A DNA stretch of 50,343 nucleotides from Tubiluchus corallicola (GCA_030141605.1 JAQGDQ010000340.1:205149-255491); one strand, 5' to 3'; counted from the first letter of the stretch, positions 36,147 through 48,155 are shown. The notes: generated by a model not told the origin, from the letters alone. A program made the numbers and translations.

Positions 36147-36350
36147 TTATAAAATCCGGTTTTTTCCTTCGGACTTCTCATCTGTGGAATACTATACCAG
36201 AAGTATGTTTACTTGAAAATAACACCTCACTCAGTTCCTCGCAACAAGCATTCATACCGTCACAATTTTGAGGTAGCCCTTAACATTGATTGGTCATTAG
36301 AATAATTTAATATAATCTGCATGAAAAAAGTGCTATGGCTTCTTTATATG

Positions 36351-36485
36351 GTACCAAAATAAAAAGCAAAATTTTACTTCTTAGAGAGAAGTGAAAATCT
36401 GTCATTGAAACAAAACATTCATTGTTAAGAGAGAAAAATCTCAACTGTGTTTGGTTTAATGCTACACACAGTGATAATCGCCTAA
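36351..36485 (+). repeat. Dispersed repeat abutting the palindrome
   Basis: Nearly identical to 27168-27305 (for example ACTTCTTAGAGAGAAGTG and GCTACACACAGTGATAATCG). Its end coincides with the first base of the left palindrome arm at 36486. Confidence 0.85.
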
Positions 36486-38285
36486 CCATATCCTTAAGGT
36501 ACAAAGTATAAACAAGAAGAATGAATTTTGTTTTTAAACGAATGGATCAATTTAAAGTTAAATTAATTTAATAAATTAATTAATTAGATTAATTTACCTT
36601 GAACTGTAACAACTTAGGCTATTAGTAATTAAAAAATTAAAAAATTTTTTTTTAGAATTTATGTATAAATTTTCGTTTCAAATGTTTGTTTTATTTTATA
36701 CAATTTTATAACAATGGCTAACATTTTCTGAAGCAGCACCACAACTAATTTTTGCTAGGAACCAATACTGCAGACAGCTAAATATTTTCACATTAATCTA
36801 CATTATTCATTAACTTGGCTTACCTTATCCATTGGTGGAAATGCCTCACAGGTAAAATGATACATCCCAGGTTCTGGAAAAATCCGTGCCGCACACCGCC
36901 TGGCCGTCTGTAACACACGCGTGTCATCATCGTAATAATCAATGACGTCATTGCGCGTCGGTGTTCCGAATTCCCAACAGATGACGTCACCAGTCACCAG
37001 CAACAATGGTGAGGATGTGATGTCAGCGACCTTTAAACAATACACGTCTGGTTGTGAGATGATGACAATGGCGCCTACCACTTTCGAGCGTGCGGAACTG
37101 ACGTAGTAAAAGACACCTTTATCCTTGAAGTGGTAGGCAAAACTGCAAGGTCCTTCTGCCACAGCACCGCTGCAGAAACCCTTTTCTACAGGTACACCTT
37201 GATGCGATACCTGTCAGGTAAACATAACAGCACAAACATTAATAAACAAAATGAGTTAGCTTTAGCAATGGATATAAAAAATGTATGTTACGTACGACTA
37301 AGTTCATAAAGTACAAAGTACATTGCATATACTTATGTAATAGTAAGTAACAGTAACGTTTAGTTTTCCCATTTTATGGATAACAACCAGTTCAAATTTA
37401 CACAACAGCTTTTACAATTTTAAAAAGACTTTTGATATATTTTTACCTATTGGTGATGTATACCGGTGAAAATATGGATGTTACCAAATTTTATAGTTAT
37501 AAAATATACCTGTGAGAAGCAATTAGTGAACTGTTGTCTGTTTACCCATATTAAACATCATACTAATTGCTTTGATTTATATTAAAAGTACACCAGAGTA
37601 TAAAAGCTGATATTTCATAAATTTGTGTATCATGTCAATATTACTGGTTAAACCAGAAAAGTTACAGTTTTCAATGTTGCATAATATGTGTTTCATGTAG
37701 GTTTCCTGTCTCACATTTCAAAATAAACTGCTTTTCATCATCTATTATTCACATAATCTATCATCTATCTTCTGTAGGTTTATGTTGCCAATGACCTTTA
37801 GCAAGTTTGCGAGAAATTTCGATATTCAATATTTTTGGAAGGTTTAGTAAATAGTTTTCAATCATCATAAAAGTGTGTCACTAAATCTAGATTAACCACA
37901 TATTTTGACTTTATTTGAGAAGCCCACACACATATAATGTTCTTAAATCTTCATTTTACATTTCTTGTAAAGAATGGTTTAGTTAGAGCTTAGGTCAAAC
38001 AAATTGTAACAAACTGGTGCAGCGAATATGGTCTGCCTAATTAGTGCCGATGCTGCAAAACACTTTACTCCAAGAAAAGTGCTTTTAAGCTTTCATATTA
38101 GCTCACCTACTTCCTTATAAGGTGTTACACGTGTCACTAAATAAGGAGTTTAAAAACCACTATTAAGCTCAAATACAAGAAACTATGCATGGAGAACAAC
38201 ACATCTGATGTGAAGCAACTGTGTAGAAAAAAAATCACAAACTACATTCACTGGGAGCAGTTATGAACAATTTGACAGAAAAAGA
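36486..38285 (-). repeat. Left arm of a 1.8-kb palindrome
   Basis: Each base at position p pairs with its complement at 76964 minus p in the right arm. I compared both ends, both exons and several intron stretches and found no mismatch. Pairing stops between A36485 and A40479 on the outside and at 38286/38678 on the inside. The arm contains a full copy of the 387-bp exon with both splice sites and about 1.4 kb of flanking intron. Confidence 0.95.
36824..37210 (-). pseudogene. Inverted copy of the cupredoxin exon
   Basis: This is an exact minus-strand copy of exon 39754-40140, with intact acceptor, donor and reading frame. The next exon downstream on this strand belongs to the CCDC186 homologue (36128-35971), not to the cupredoxin gene. 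It is therefore an orphan exon, an assembly artefact, or part of a fused transcript. Its phase-0 donor would fit the phase-0 acceptor of the CCDC186 exon. Confidence 0.75.
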
Positions 38286-38678
38286 CAATATGGGTAAAGC
38301 AAAACTGAAGTCTGGAAGGAAGAAAGAAACACGTTTGTCTGCCAAATTATTGTCTCGACCATCCATAAAAACAAAATATCTTCTGGAAAACAACTACTGT
38401 TAGTGTCCTCACATTATTTAACCCACCATTAATAGTTTGCCCCAACTTTAGGGTAAATCCTTGTTGAATGCTTGCGAAAAATTGTACTTTCCTATGCTTT
38501 ACTTTGGCTGTTAAATTAGGTTATCAGAAAATGTGAATGTAATATCCAAAATTTAAGTGTAGAGAATATTAATGATTACGTGACGGAGACGTTCTTCATT
38601 TGGGCTTTCTTTGCACGGTGATAAATGAGGTTTTACTTCAAACCAAAGCAGGGCATTTACTATTTATTTTGTAAAATT
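38286..38678. repeat. 393-bp unique spacer of the palindrome
   Basis: This AT-rich sequence is not shared by the arms. No exon, element end or terminal repeat is recognised in it. Confidence 0.9.
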
Positions 38679-40478
38679 TCTTTTTCTGTCAAATTGTTCA
38701 TAACTGCTCCCAGTGAATGTAGTTTGTGATTTTTTTTCTACACAGTTGCTTCACATCAGATGTGTTGTTCTCCATGCATAGTTTCTTGTATTTGAGCTTA
38801 ATAGTGGTTTTTAAACTCCTTATTTAGTGACACGTGTAACACCTTATAAGGAAGTAGGTGAGCTAATATGAAAGCTTAAAAGCACTTTTCTTGGAGTAAA
38901 GTGTTTTGCAGCATCGGCACTAATTAGGCAGACCATATTCGCTGCACCAGTTTGTTACAATTTGTTTGACCTAAGCTCTAACTAAACCATTCTTTACAAG
39001 AAATGTAAAATGAAGATTTAAGAACATTATATGTGTGTGGGCTTCTCAAATAAAGTCAAAATATGTGGTTAATCTAGATTTAGTGACACACTTTTATGAT
39101 GATTGAAAACTATTTACTAAACCTTCCAAAAATATTGAATATCGAAATTTCTCGCAAACTTGCTAAAGGTCATTGGCAACATAAACCTACAGAAGATAGA
39201 TGATAGATTATGTGAATAATAGATGATGAAAAGCAGTTTATTTTGAAATGTGAGACAGGAAACCTACATGAAACACATATTATGCAACATTGAAAACTGT
39301 AACTTTTCTGGTTTAACCAGTAATATTGACATGATACACAAATTTATGAAATATCAGCTTTTATACTCTGGTGTACTTTTAATATAAATCAAAGCAATTA
39401 GTATGATGTTTAATATGGGTAAACAGACAACAGTTCACTAATTGCTTCTCACAGGTATATTTTATAACTATAAAATTTGGTAACATCCATATTTTCACCG
39501 GTATACATCACCAATAGGTAAAAATATATCAAAAGTCTTTTTAAAATTGTAAAAGCTGTTGTGTAAATTTGAACTGGTTGTTATCCATAAAATGGGAAAA
39601 CTAAACGTTACTGTTACTTACTATTACATAAGTATATGCAATGTACTTTGTACTTTATGAACTTAGTCGTACGTAACATACATTTTTTATATCCATTGCT
39701 AAAGCTAACTCATTTTGTTTATTAATGTTTGTGCTGTTATGTTTACCTGACAGGTATCGCATCAAGGTGTACCTGTAGAAAAGGGTTTCTGCAGCGGTGC
39801 TGTGGCAGAAGGACCTTGCAGTTTTGCCTACCACTTCAAGGATAAAGGTGTCTTTTACTACGTCAGTTCCGCACGCTCGAAAGTGGTAGGCGCCATTGTC
39901 ATCATCTCACAACCAGACGTGTATTGTTTAAAGGTCGCTGACATCACATCCTCACCATTGTTGCTGGTGACTGGTGACGTCATCTGTTGGGAATTCGGAA
40001 CACCGACGCGCAATGACGTCATTGATTATTACGATGATGACACGCGTGTGTTACAGACGGCCAGGCGGTGTGCGGCACGGATTTTTCCAGAACCTGGGAT
40101 GTATCATTTTACCTGTGAGGCATTTCCACCAATGGATAAGGTAAGCCAAGTTAATGAATAATGTAGATTAATGTGAAAATATTTAGCTGTCTGCAGTATT
40201 GGTTCCTAGCAAAAATTAGTTGTGGTGCTGCTTCAGAAAATGTTAGCCATTGTTATAAAATTGTATAAAATAAAACAAACATTTGAAACGAAAATTTATA
40301 CATAAATTCTAAAAAAAAATTTTTTAATTTTTTAATTACTAATAGCCTAAGTTGTTACAGTTCAAGGTAAATTAATCTAATTAATTAATTTATTAAATTA
40401 ATTTAACTTTAAATTGATCCATTCGTTTAAAAACAAAATTCATTCTTCTTGTTTATACTTTGTACCTTAAGGATATGG
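38679..40478 (+). repeat. Right arm of the 1.8-kb palindrome
   Basis: Reverse complement of 36486-38285. This arm continues without interruption into intron 1 of the plus-strand gene, so it is the better candidate for the original locus, with the left arm being the added copy. Confidence 0.95.
39754..40140 (+). CDS. Cupredoxin/Fn3 multidomain protein, exon A
   Basis: First visible exon, 129 codons, phase 0 at both ends (CTGACAG acceptor, GTAAGC donor). Residues 17-43 (AEGPCSFAYHFKDKGVFYYV onward) look like the last strands of one cupredoxin-like domain. TGDVICWEF near residue 85 and RIFPEPGMYHFTCEAF near 110 look like the first and last strands of a second. Cupredoxins are beta sandwiches that often bind copper; a complete Cys-His-Met ligand set is not evident, so copper binding is doubtful. 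No start codon or signal peptide is in the window. The exon is duplicated in inverted orientation at 36824-37210. I do not recognise a named orthologue. Confidence 0.75.
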
Positions 40479-41245
40479 AAAAGATCAATAATGTTCACCT
40501 TAATTGACACAGCATGAGTGACAGTACTCTTTCTAATTACCTGCATGCGCACAACAGCCAAACACTATGTTGATGAACCTGTGAAGTGCACAATGCTGGA
40601 GCTGTGAAACACACAGCTCTGTCACCTACTCTGATTCCGTACAAGGATTTACAAGCATGTACGGGTATAAAGAAAGAATTGAAGAAAAAATACTCATAAA
40701 TATTGAGTATTAGCGGTAATATCGAGTGAACATAGGGGGTGCTGCAGTTCCACAGTGCCTATACACGAGTCACTACTGGGTGTGTTAGAAGTCATTATAC
40801 ATTTTAGTCTTTTTTATTTACAAATTCAGCAAAAAATTGACTGAAACTTTGGAGAATTTTTTCAGTCACCTTTAAAATGCAAATGCAAAAAGAACTACTT
40901 CCCAGTAAAAGTCTAAATGTGTGCCACTATCTTCACCTTAACGTGTACACTTCTTGTATAAACCTTTCATGCTGAATAATTGCTAACAAATTCTAATTAT
41001 TATTTCATTTCATAAAAAGCTTTTATTTACTTTTCCTGCATTTACTTTTCTTTCAATGGAGATGCATAAAAATAGTGGAGAGTCAAATCTGTCAAGTTGT
41101 ATTGTTCTGCCTTTAGATGACCAGTGGCTCATTGACCATTTTCAGCTTGTACCTATTTACTGCTAAGATGATGGTGACAAGGATGAAGATGTTGGTGAGA
41201 TGATGATGATGATGATGATGATGATAGCATTTTTTGTCATTGCAG

Positions 41246-41359
41246 TATGGTGAGATTCAAGAGACAGTATCTAGTGTTATTGTTGACAAGCGTAGTGACA
41301 GCGCAAACGTGAGAGTTTCGTCTGACGGATTTGTACCTTCATACATCAACATTAACAGG
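41246..41359 (+). CDS. Cupredoxin/Fn3 multidomain protein, exon B
   Basis: 38 codons, phase 0 at both ends, CATTGCAG acceptor and GTAGGA donor. It reads YGEIQETVSSVIVDKRSDS, closing the second cupredoxin-like repeat, then NVRVSSDGFVPSYININR, which opens a third. Splice signals and protein-like composition support it. The preceding intron contains a short GAT repeat at about 41196-41225. Confidence 0.78.
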
Positions 41360-41756
41360 GTAGGACTAACCTGTTTGTTCTGATCTGTTTATTCAAGTAC
41401 TTTTCATTTGAAAGATTTTAAGTTTCGATTCTGGTGTTAAGTTTTATTGAGCAGGACAAATAAAGCTAATGTTGAATACATAAACCACACTTATTACAGT
41501 TTATGATCCTTGTTATTGTGGTCCGATGAATTATGGTTTGCCATTGATCGTGTGGTCTTGACTAAGTTGGCGCTAGTTATAACAGGTAAAAGTTGAAGTT
41601 GACAGAAACACCCTGAACTACAGGTTTGTGCACTGCCGTTTTTTATTCCAATGGTTAATTATGTTTCCTGTGTGCCAAGTATGCCAAACCAAAAATCAAA
41701 GGCAGCTTTAAAGTCTGCCTCCTCTTGACTGTGAGTCAGTGTTAATCTGAGAGATT

Positions 41757-41876
41757 TGATTTGATTTGATTTACTTCTTTATTTCAAACTTTCGTTCATA
41801 TCATATTGGTACAACATTGAAAATATATACAATGAAAATACAAATAAATAAACAACACAAAGCACACAACATTACA

Positions 41877-41912
<36 letters not shown>

Positions 41913-42407
41913 GATAATGATAATGATAATGATAATGATAATGATAATGATAATGATAATGATAATGATAATGATAATGATAATGATAATGATAATGATA
42001 ATGATAATGATAATGATAATGATAATGATATTGATAATGATAATGATAATGATAATGATAATGATAATGATAATGATAATGATAATGATAATGATAATGA
42101 TAATGATAATGATAATGATAATGATAATATTTCGCATTGACTTCAATCATTATATCAATGAATATCAACAATGTAAAAATTAAGCATACAATATCCATCT
42201 CCATCTCTCTTACACTGGAAGTAAATAAAGTATCACTACCGAATATCGTTCTACATACATAACAAGTTTTCACTGTTTGAAATTCTGGTATTCAGACTGT
42301 AAATGCTTTTCCTGTAAATAACATCAAAGTACACTAATTTATGCATCACAGAAATGTCCCTGGCACTGTGATTGAACTGATAATTGAAAAATTTTTGCAT
42401 TGATTTA

Positions 42408-42444
<37 letters not shown>

Positions 42445-42600
42445 AGGGAGGGAAGGAGAGACAGCTTTATTAAATCAGGAAGTTTTTTCTTAAAAACTAG
42501 GTGTACATTTTCTCCAGTCATGTTGTTCAGTGCCAGCCTTCGTGCCATGTTTAAAAAACAAAAAGTTTTCTCACACAAAAAGCTTGAATGCAAAATTGAT
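41757..42600. repeat. Intron B repeats: (AATGAT)n and (GA)n arrays
   Basis: About 40 AATGAT hexamers fill 41885-42128 with a single A-to-T change near 42030. The left flank, read on the minus strand, ends in an AAATC tandem tail after GAAATAAAGAAG, like a LINE 3' end. A GA/GGGA tract lies at about 42411-42453. No exon is seen between 41360 and 42914. Confidence 0.85.
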
Positions 42601-42914
42601 ATATACCAGATTATAGAAATGAAAAATCAATAATCTTATAACATCCTTATTGATTTTGTATTTATCTGCACCTGGCATGGTTTATATTACTCTTTGTAGT
42701 TCAATGAAGACTATAATAGTGGTGAGAGTGTTTAATTCTTGGCTCAATAGAGTTTTTCTGGCTTGATTTTACGCAGTTAAGTTTGTTATGAAGTTGTTTA
42801 TGTTATTCTCATTTCTTTGTTTTCTCTTCTGTTGTGCTGGTTTCAGGTTATTGAAATAGTTTCATCAGTGGTTGGTTTTCTAATATTGATAAGTTGTTTT
42901 ATGCTTGTTTTTAG

Positions 42915-42995
42915 GGTCAGAGTGTATTTTGGGCGTGGAAGGATTGTGAAAACGAAGAACATAATATTATTCATGTCACTCCAGGAGACGATGGG
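42915..42995 (+). CDS. Cupredoxin/Fn3 multidomain protein, exon C
   Basis: 27 codons, phase 0 at both ends (TTTTTAG acceptor, GTGAGT donor). It encodes GQSVFWAWKDCENEEHNIIH, then VTPGDDG. The pattern G-x-x-V-x-W followed by HNI is typical of the strand pair carrying the first His of plastocyanin-like domains. Here it belongs to the third cupredoxin-like repeat. Confidence 0.8.
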
Positions 42996-43089
42996 GTGAG
43001 TCGTGTTATTGTTTTTATTTTTTTAATATCTATATTTACCTTATTTATTTCTAGTAGTTTTGTTTTCTTTATAATAATGATGATGATAA

Positions 43090-43096
43090 TAGTTGC

Positions 43097-43163
<67 letters not shown>

Positions 43164-43215
43164 ATTATTATTATCATCATTGTTATTATTATTATTATTA
43201 TCATCATTATTATAA
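43090..43215 (+). repeat. (GTT)n/(ATT)n array in intron C
   Basis: About 65 bp of pure GTT passes into ATT/ATC repeats. All overlapping frames are repeat effects. Confidence 0.95.
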
Positions 43216-43622
43216 TACATCAAAATGGAATTTATTACCTACTGGTTTTGAGCAAACTATTCATTGTCAGGGCATCTAAAACCAAGAAATTTACCAGAAT
43301 TTAGAAACAACATCGAAATACAATAGTAAGTTAGCAAACTAATGTTAATGTTCTGATCTAACATTATATAGATAATTTAACTATTTATTACAAGAACAAG
43401 ATTACACATCTGAATTGGTACTACTAAGCTATTTATTTGTTTGTTTGTGGCATGTAGCATAGTTTCATACCAATCAAGATATGTACTCTGTAAGAAAATT
43501 GTTAAATTATCTATTTTAAATGATCAATTAAGCTCTGGGCTCTAAATATACACTTCTCTGTAGAGAGGATGCTGTGGCATGTATGAACAAGCATGAGTGA
43601 GTTTTTTATTGTTTAATTCCAG

Positions 43623-43779
43623 GCTGCTCAAAGCGTTGTGCAAGGACCAAATGCTTTTAATAGCGGACGAGCATTACCAAACAGCAATTTCCTCTATACG
43701 TTCCTAGAACCTGGTGTGTACAGTGTCACGTCACATGGTGCTAGCGGTCACTTGTGTACAATCTCTGTTACGGAGCAAG
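43623..43779 (+). CDS. Cupredoxin/Fn3 multidomain protein, exon D
   Basis: 157 nt, phase 0 in and 1 out (TTCCAG acceptor, GTGAGA donor). It reads AAQSVVQGPNAFNSGRALPN, then FLYTFLEPGVYSVTSHGASG and HLCTISVTEQ. F-x-Y-x-F-x-E-P-G-V-Y is the classic late strand of a cupredoxin domain. The usual Cys-x-x-x-x-His after it is altered (Ser-His...His-x-Cys), so a type 1 copper site is not conserved in order. Confidence 0.82.
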
Positions 43780-43882
43780 GTGAGAGTTGAGTGACCAGTA
43801 ATCCCGGAATTTTAATCGTGTATCTGATACCGTAGGAATATTAGTTTTTGTTGACTTTTCTCACAGATTTTTTTGCTTCTAG

Positions 43883-44037
43883 GATTAAGAACTGCTGAAC
43901 CGAGAATTGTTACGGATAAGAATGGCGGCTTGGTTAAAGTTCCGTACTCTCTAAAGCTCACCTCGGACACCCCCGGTGTCAAGATATATTACACAACTGA
44001 TGGTTCTCTACCAGAAGTAGCTAACCGTGATGTACAA
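43883..44037 (+). CDS. Cupredoxin/Fn3 multidomain protein, exon E (Fn3_assoc domain)
   Basis: 155 nt, phase 1 in and 0 out. It includes PYSLKLTSDTPGVKIYYTTD followed by GSLPE. The signature (L-x-S-x-T-P-x-x-x-IYYT-x-DGS-x-P) is that of the Fn3_assoc / chitobiase C-terminal-like (CHB_HEX_C) beta-sandwich domain, also seen in animal DZANK1. It is a non-catalytic accessory or binding module. Confidence 0.85.
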
Positions 44038-44239
44038 GTAAGCTTATTTTACATTTTATCAGGTTAAAATGCAATAATGATAACCATATTTGAGTGAAAT
44101 GAATTAAAAGAACTTCTTCACCTCTGGGAGATTCAATCCCAATTCTCCTGCATTACAGGTAATATGTGTTAACTGTTGCAGCAGAGAAAAAAGTTGGTTT
44201 TCAAATTAAAAAAAGCTATTTTCACTTTTGTTATTATCT

Positions 44240-44890
44240 ATTGTTTTTGCTGTTGTTAGCACTATGATGTCTGCATTTATTTTTTTCTATTGTTAGCATT
44301 ATGATGTCTGTTCCTATTGTTTTTACTATTGTTGGCATTGTGACGTCTGAATCTATTGTTTTTGTTGTTAGCATTATGATGTTTGCATCTATTTTTTTGT
44401 TGCTCTTAGCATTTCATGTCTGTTCCTATTGTTTTTGCTATTGTTAGCAACATGATGTCAGCATTAATTGTTTTTGCTATTGTTAGCAATATATGATGTC
44501 AGCATTAATTGTTTTTGCTATTGTTAGCAATATATGATGTCAGCATTAATTGTTTTTGCCATTGTTAGCATTATGATGTCTGCATCTATTTTTTGCTGTT
44601 GTTAGCATTTTGATGTCTGTTCCTATTGTTTTTGCTATTGTTAGCATTATGATGTCAGCATTAATTGTTTTTGCTATTGTTAGCAATATGATGTCAGCAT
44701 TAATTGTTTTTGCTATTGTTAACATTAGGATGTCTGCATCTACTGTTTTTGCTATTCTTAGGTTTGTGATGTCTGTTCCTATTGTTTATGCTATTGTTAC
44801 AATATGATTGTCTGCATTTGTTGTTTTTGCTATTGTTAGCATTATAATGTCGGAATCTACTGTTTTTGCTATTGTTAGCTTTGTGATGCC
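44240..44890 (+). repeat. 39-bp minisatellite in intron E
   Basis: About 16 units built on ATTGTTAGCATTATGATGTC, TGCATCTATTG and TTTTTGCT lie in the intron between the two exons of the Fn3_assoc domain. Spacing varies by a few bases. The open frames on both strands are repeat effects. Confidence 0.92.
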
Positions 44891-45362
44891 TACATAGTAA
44901 AGGGCAAGCCCCAAGGTGGTCTTGACTCAATTTCCTCTAGATACTGGTTACTGCAGCAACAGGTTGTTGGCAAAATTCCTTCTCATAAAGTTTGCACACT
45001 GGTGCCTCGAGGCGTATACATTGCGAATAGATCCTCGACTGATACAAACGACTAGCGTTGAGTAGTCAAAAACATAAATAATTGTATTGCATTTAGAACA
45101 GAATAACGCAATATGTACCATTGTAATGCTGCAAATTAGATAAAAAAGTTATTACTAAAATAAAAAATTGCTTTTATCAAACTAAAAAAATCATCGTTAA
45201 AAAGAAATGTACATCGTTAAGTAAGAAAAAGATGTCAAATGTACAGCTTCGTTAAACGAAATGCCACTAAAGTGGAAATTGGTAAGACTGGACTTTGACT
45301 TTTAGTTTAAGGAATTATTGTTTAACAAGAACAACAGTCAAGAATGCTGCCATATTTTTCAG

Positions 45363-45469
45363 ATTTACCACGATGAATCCGGGATCACTTTCACGGAGCC
45401 GAAGCTTGCTTTTGTGCGAGCAATGGCAGTCAGTCAGAGTCTGAGAGATAGCAAAGTGTTTAATTCAAA
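45363..45469 (+). CDS. Cupredoxin/Fn3 multidomain protein, exon F
   Basis: 107 nt, phase 0 in and 2 out (TTTTTCAG acceptor, GTGAGC donor). It reads IYHDESGITFTEPKLAFVRA, then MAVSQSLRDSKVFNS. This supplies the last strands of the Fn3_assoc domain, whose members usually end with a V-x-A-x-A-x-x-x-x-x-x-S-x-V pattern. Confidence 0.82.
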
Positions 45470-46622
45470 GTGAGCGTAAATCTGAAGTTTTTATTTGTTA
45501 AAAGAAAGGCCAAGCTTTCTGGGAAGTTATGCTTATTCTATCGTTTGCAAAAAATGTTAGAAGCATTTAGTAAAAAAAGGTCTGATAAGTGCCTCGTGTA
45601 ATTAGTAATTTCAGTTTAAAGTTTGCGATCATTTCACACTTGGGCGCTTCCATTTTGAAGGTCCCATCGTTTTGAATGTCCATTATTCCACCAGTGACTC
45701 GATTCATTGACTGAAGAGAAGCAGCTCTCTGTCAATTTTCATCAAAACTATAATACGTTTGTGATATTTTTGCATGAACATTAGGTAAGCTAGAAAAGTC
45801 TGAATTAGTTTAAGCAGCGTGTGCTTATGGAAAGCCACAATGTGTTTAACGAAGTCCTTCAGTTTCGTCATTATGTATAAAATGAATGATGTCTACCAGC
45901 TAGACTGGAAATTTCTATACAGCGGCTGTATAAATTGACTTTATGCTTTATAGACAGTTTTTTGTAAATTTCTTTGTTAAGTTTGATCTTAAGTGATATC
46001 TTTAAAATAAACTCGGCATGTAAGTCACTTGTTCTTTCCTTTAAGTACGTGATTTTATAAATTGGTTTTATCAATTTTATATTAAAAAGCTGTTATTTGT
46101 GCCTTTTATGCCAGTTATTTATCATTTGGGATTTTTATGAGATATTTGGTACAAAAGGGTTAAAGCCGGAGAATTTATTATAGACATGGGTCATAATGTA
46201 GTACGTTATTGAGTTTTACCTGCCAAACACTTCATGGATGTGTTCTTTTCCTAATAATATGGAATAATTCTGTTGTAATGTCACAATATTAAAAGCCGAT
46301 AAGAACTTTTTCATGAGCAATCACAATAAGAATGGCATCACGACAAGACAGACGACTTTATAGAGTTACATCGCAAGTGAGTAAGCCAAAAATAGAAAAA
46401 CATCAGCAAAATACTGAATTGTATTTTGTGGATCGTTGCTTTAAATGTAATAGAAAAACAGAGTAAGTATGATAAGATGAGTGTTTAGTGGTCTTTTTCA
46501 TGTTTTGTTTCATGTGACAGTAGTACATAATCATGCACTGAAGCTTGAAGTTCTTTGTTTTCATTCTGCGATTGCTCTTAATTATTCGTTCCTTAATTAC
46601 TTTTACTGTATCATTGCTACAG

Positions 46623-46701
46623 GTGTTTCCACATCATGCGAGATGCTCCATCTCCTACACAGGAGGAGATCATGAAACAGCGCGCTTTGGAAGCAGAAAT
46701 G
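46623..46701 (+). CDS. Cupredoxin/Fn3 multidomain protein, exon G (helical linker)
   Basis: 79 nt, phase 2 in and 0 out. The acceptor GCTACAG is good; the donor ATG|GTTGGC is weak. It encodes CFHIMRDAPSPTQEEIMKQR and ALEAEM, a charged helix that continues as RKKTEW in the next exon. The weak donor makes the exact 3' edge less certain, but the phase works with exon H. Confidence 0.62.
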
Positions 46702-47466
46702 GTTGGCACTTTTTTTGTCAAGTTTTTGTTGTCTACATACCAAACGTCCTTGATTAGGCAGACAAAACTGCCCTGGTTAGGTTTTCATTGTTGAATTTTT
46801 ATTTATTTATATAAAAAAATAGGGTACAAGGTACCTTTATCCAAGCTGAGTTGGTGAAACCTGGTTTGGATGTTTCCATAGTAAAATTTCTGTCATGATT
46901 TTTTTTGCTACTTGATGGTGCTGCAGTTTATTCCTTGAAGAAATTTGTGTCTGCTAAAATGTAGTGCAATAGCAACATTTGGCTAACTCACCACAAATAG
47001 TTAGAGAGATCTAGCATATAAGTATCAACAAGCGCTGTAAGTGTTACAAGCATTACAAGTGACCCACCCTGTTTAAAACTCTAAATGATGGTCCTTAATG
47101 AAAAATTAACTATTTTCTTGTTCTTTCTTAGTGCAAATTCTATTTTTTAATAGTTTGATCTATTGTATAAGGATAGCAACTACACTGTTATTATAAGATT
47201 TTGTGAGTTAATGAATTATCAGCAGCAGATGAGCATGTCTTCCTTCAGTGACAGATGTAAGTGGGGTAGCAAAACCCTTAAAACTGAAGTGAAAAGAGCA
47301 GAAAAAACAATTTTGAACCAGTGCTTTTACCGATCTCCCATCTATGTACTGAACGGATTCGGTACTGCATACCTTCACTCGTTAAAACCACTCAGCTGTG
47401 GTTTCCCACGTATTATTGAGAAAAACAATTACATTACGTCATATTTGACAATGTCGTCCATTACAG

Positions 47467-47589
47467 AGAAAGAAGACAGAGTGGGTGAACCAGCCAAAGA
47501 TAGTGGCGTATATATCCGGTCCCGGAGTGATGGAGGTGTACTGGGATAACATACAGCGGAAACACCTGTCAAAAATAAAAGGATATAAG
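47467..47589 (+). CDS. Cupredoxin/Fn3 multidomain protein, exon H (first Fn3 start)
   Basis: 41 codons, phase 0 at both ends (CCATTACAG acceptor, GTTTGT donor). It reads RKKTEWVNQPKIVAYI, SGPGVMEVYWDN, IQRKHLSKIKGYK. This is the N-terminal half of a fibronectin type III domain (P-x-x-V ... V-x-W ... I-x-x-Y). An overlapping longer open frame in another phase (47163-47549) is mostly intron. Confidence 0.8.
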
Positions 47590-47720
47590 GTTTGTAGAGG
47601 GCTGAAAGAGTTCATTGTTTGTTTCTTACTAGTGCATTTTTACATACTGAACTGTAATAAACAAGAATTAATAAATATCACGTTTTTTTATAATCAACAA
47701 TTATTCAAAATAGGAAAGGA

Positions 47721-47815
47721 TTCTCAGACAACTGGGAATTGAACCCAGAAACTTGTGGTATCAGGTCAAGCGATCTCCCATTTGAGTTATCAACTCACAT
47801 AGCTGACCTGGTCTG
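47721..47815 (-). repeat. tRNA-like head in intron H
   Basis: On the minus strand GATAACTCAAATGGGAGA resembles an A-box region. CTGGGTTCAATTCCCAG forms a perfect 5-bp T stem with a B-box loop. The anticodon and acceptor stems are weak. A tRNA-derived SINE or pseudogene is most likely. Confidence 0.45.
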
Positions 47816-48002
47816 AATTGTCATATAGTAGCGTGCAATGCATCAGAGCCACCTGTCCATAGTAAGGGAAAACTAACTAATCTTACTGCATTAAAGTTTT
47901 GTTACGGTAGAATTTAGCACAAATCCAGGATTTCTTTATCCAGAAATGAATTCATTCATGTTTTTTGCGTATTTTTATCATTGTTTTTCTGCTTCATTGC
48001 AG

Positions 48003-48155
48003 CTGTTTTTGAATCAGATCTCTTACACGCCGTTGCTTCCAAATACGTATACAAGTTTGAACGTGTCGGGTTTAGCCAGTGAACGACGGTACGCTGTGCA
48101 GCTGGTTGTATATCCGGTTAACAAGGATTATTTTGATATCGACTCTAACATTGTG
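48003..48155 (+). CDS. Cupredoxin/Fn3 multidomain protein, exon I (first Fn3 end)
   Basis: 51 codons, phase 0 at both ends (CATTGCAG acceptor, GTAAGT donor). It reads LFLNQISYTPLLPN, then SLNVSGLASERRYAVQLVVY and PVNKDYFDIDSNIV. The L-x-V-x-G-L-x-x-x-x-x-Y-x-V-x-L pattern is the signature of fibronectin III strands E and F. Confidence 0.85.

Noticed and set aside
41872-42273. Minus-strand 133-codon frame with HYHYHY repeats
   Set aside because: Mostly the AATGAT hexamer array in an intron; the non-repeat part shows no domain.
47163-47549. 128-codon frame overlapping an exon of the plus-strand gene
   Set aside because: The phase-consistent exon is 47467-47589 in another frame, with a good acceptor and Fn3 sequence; the rest of the frame is intron.
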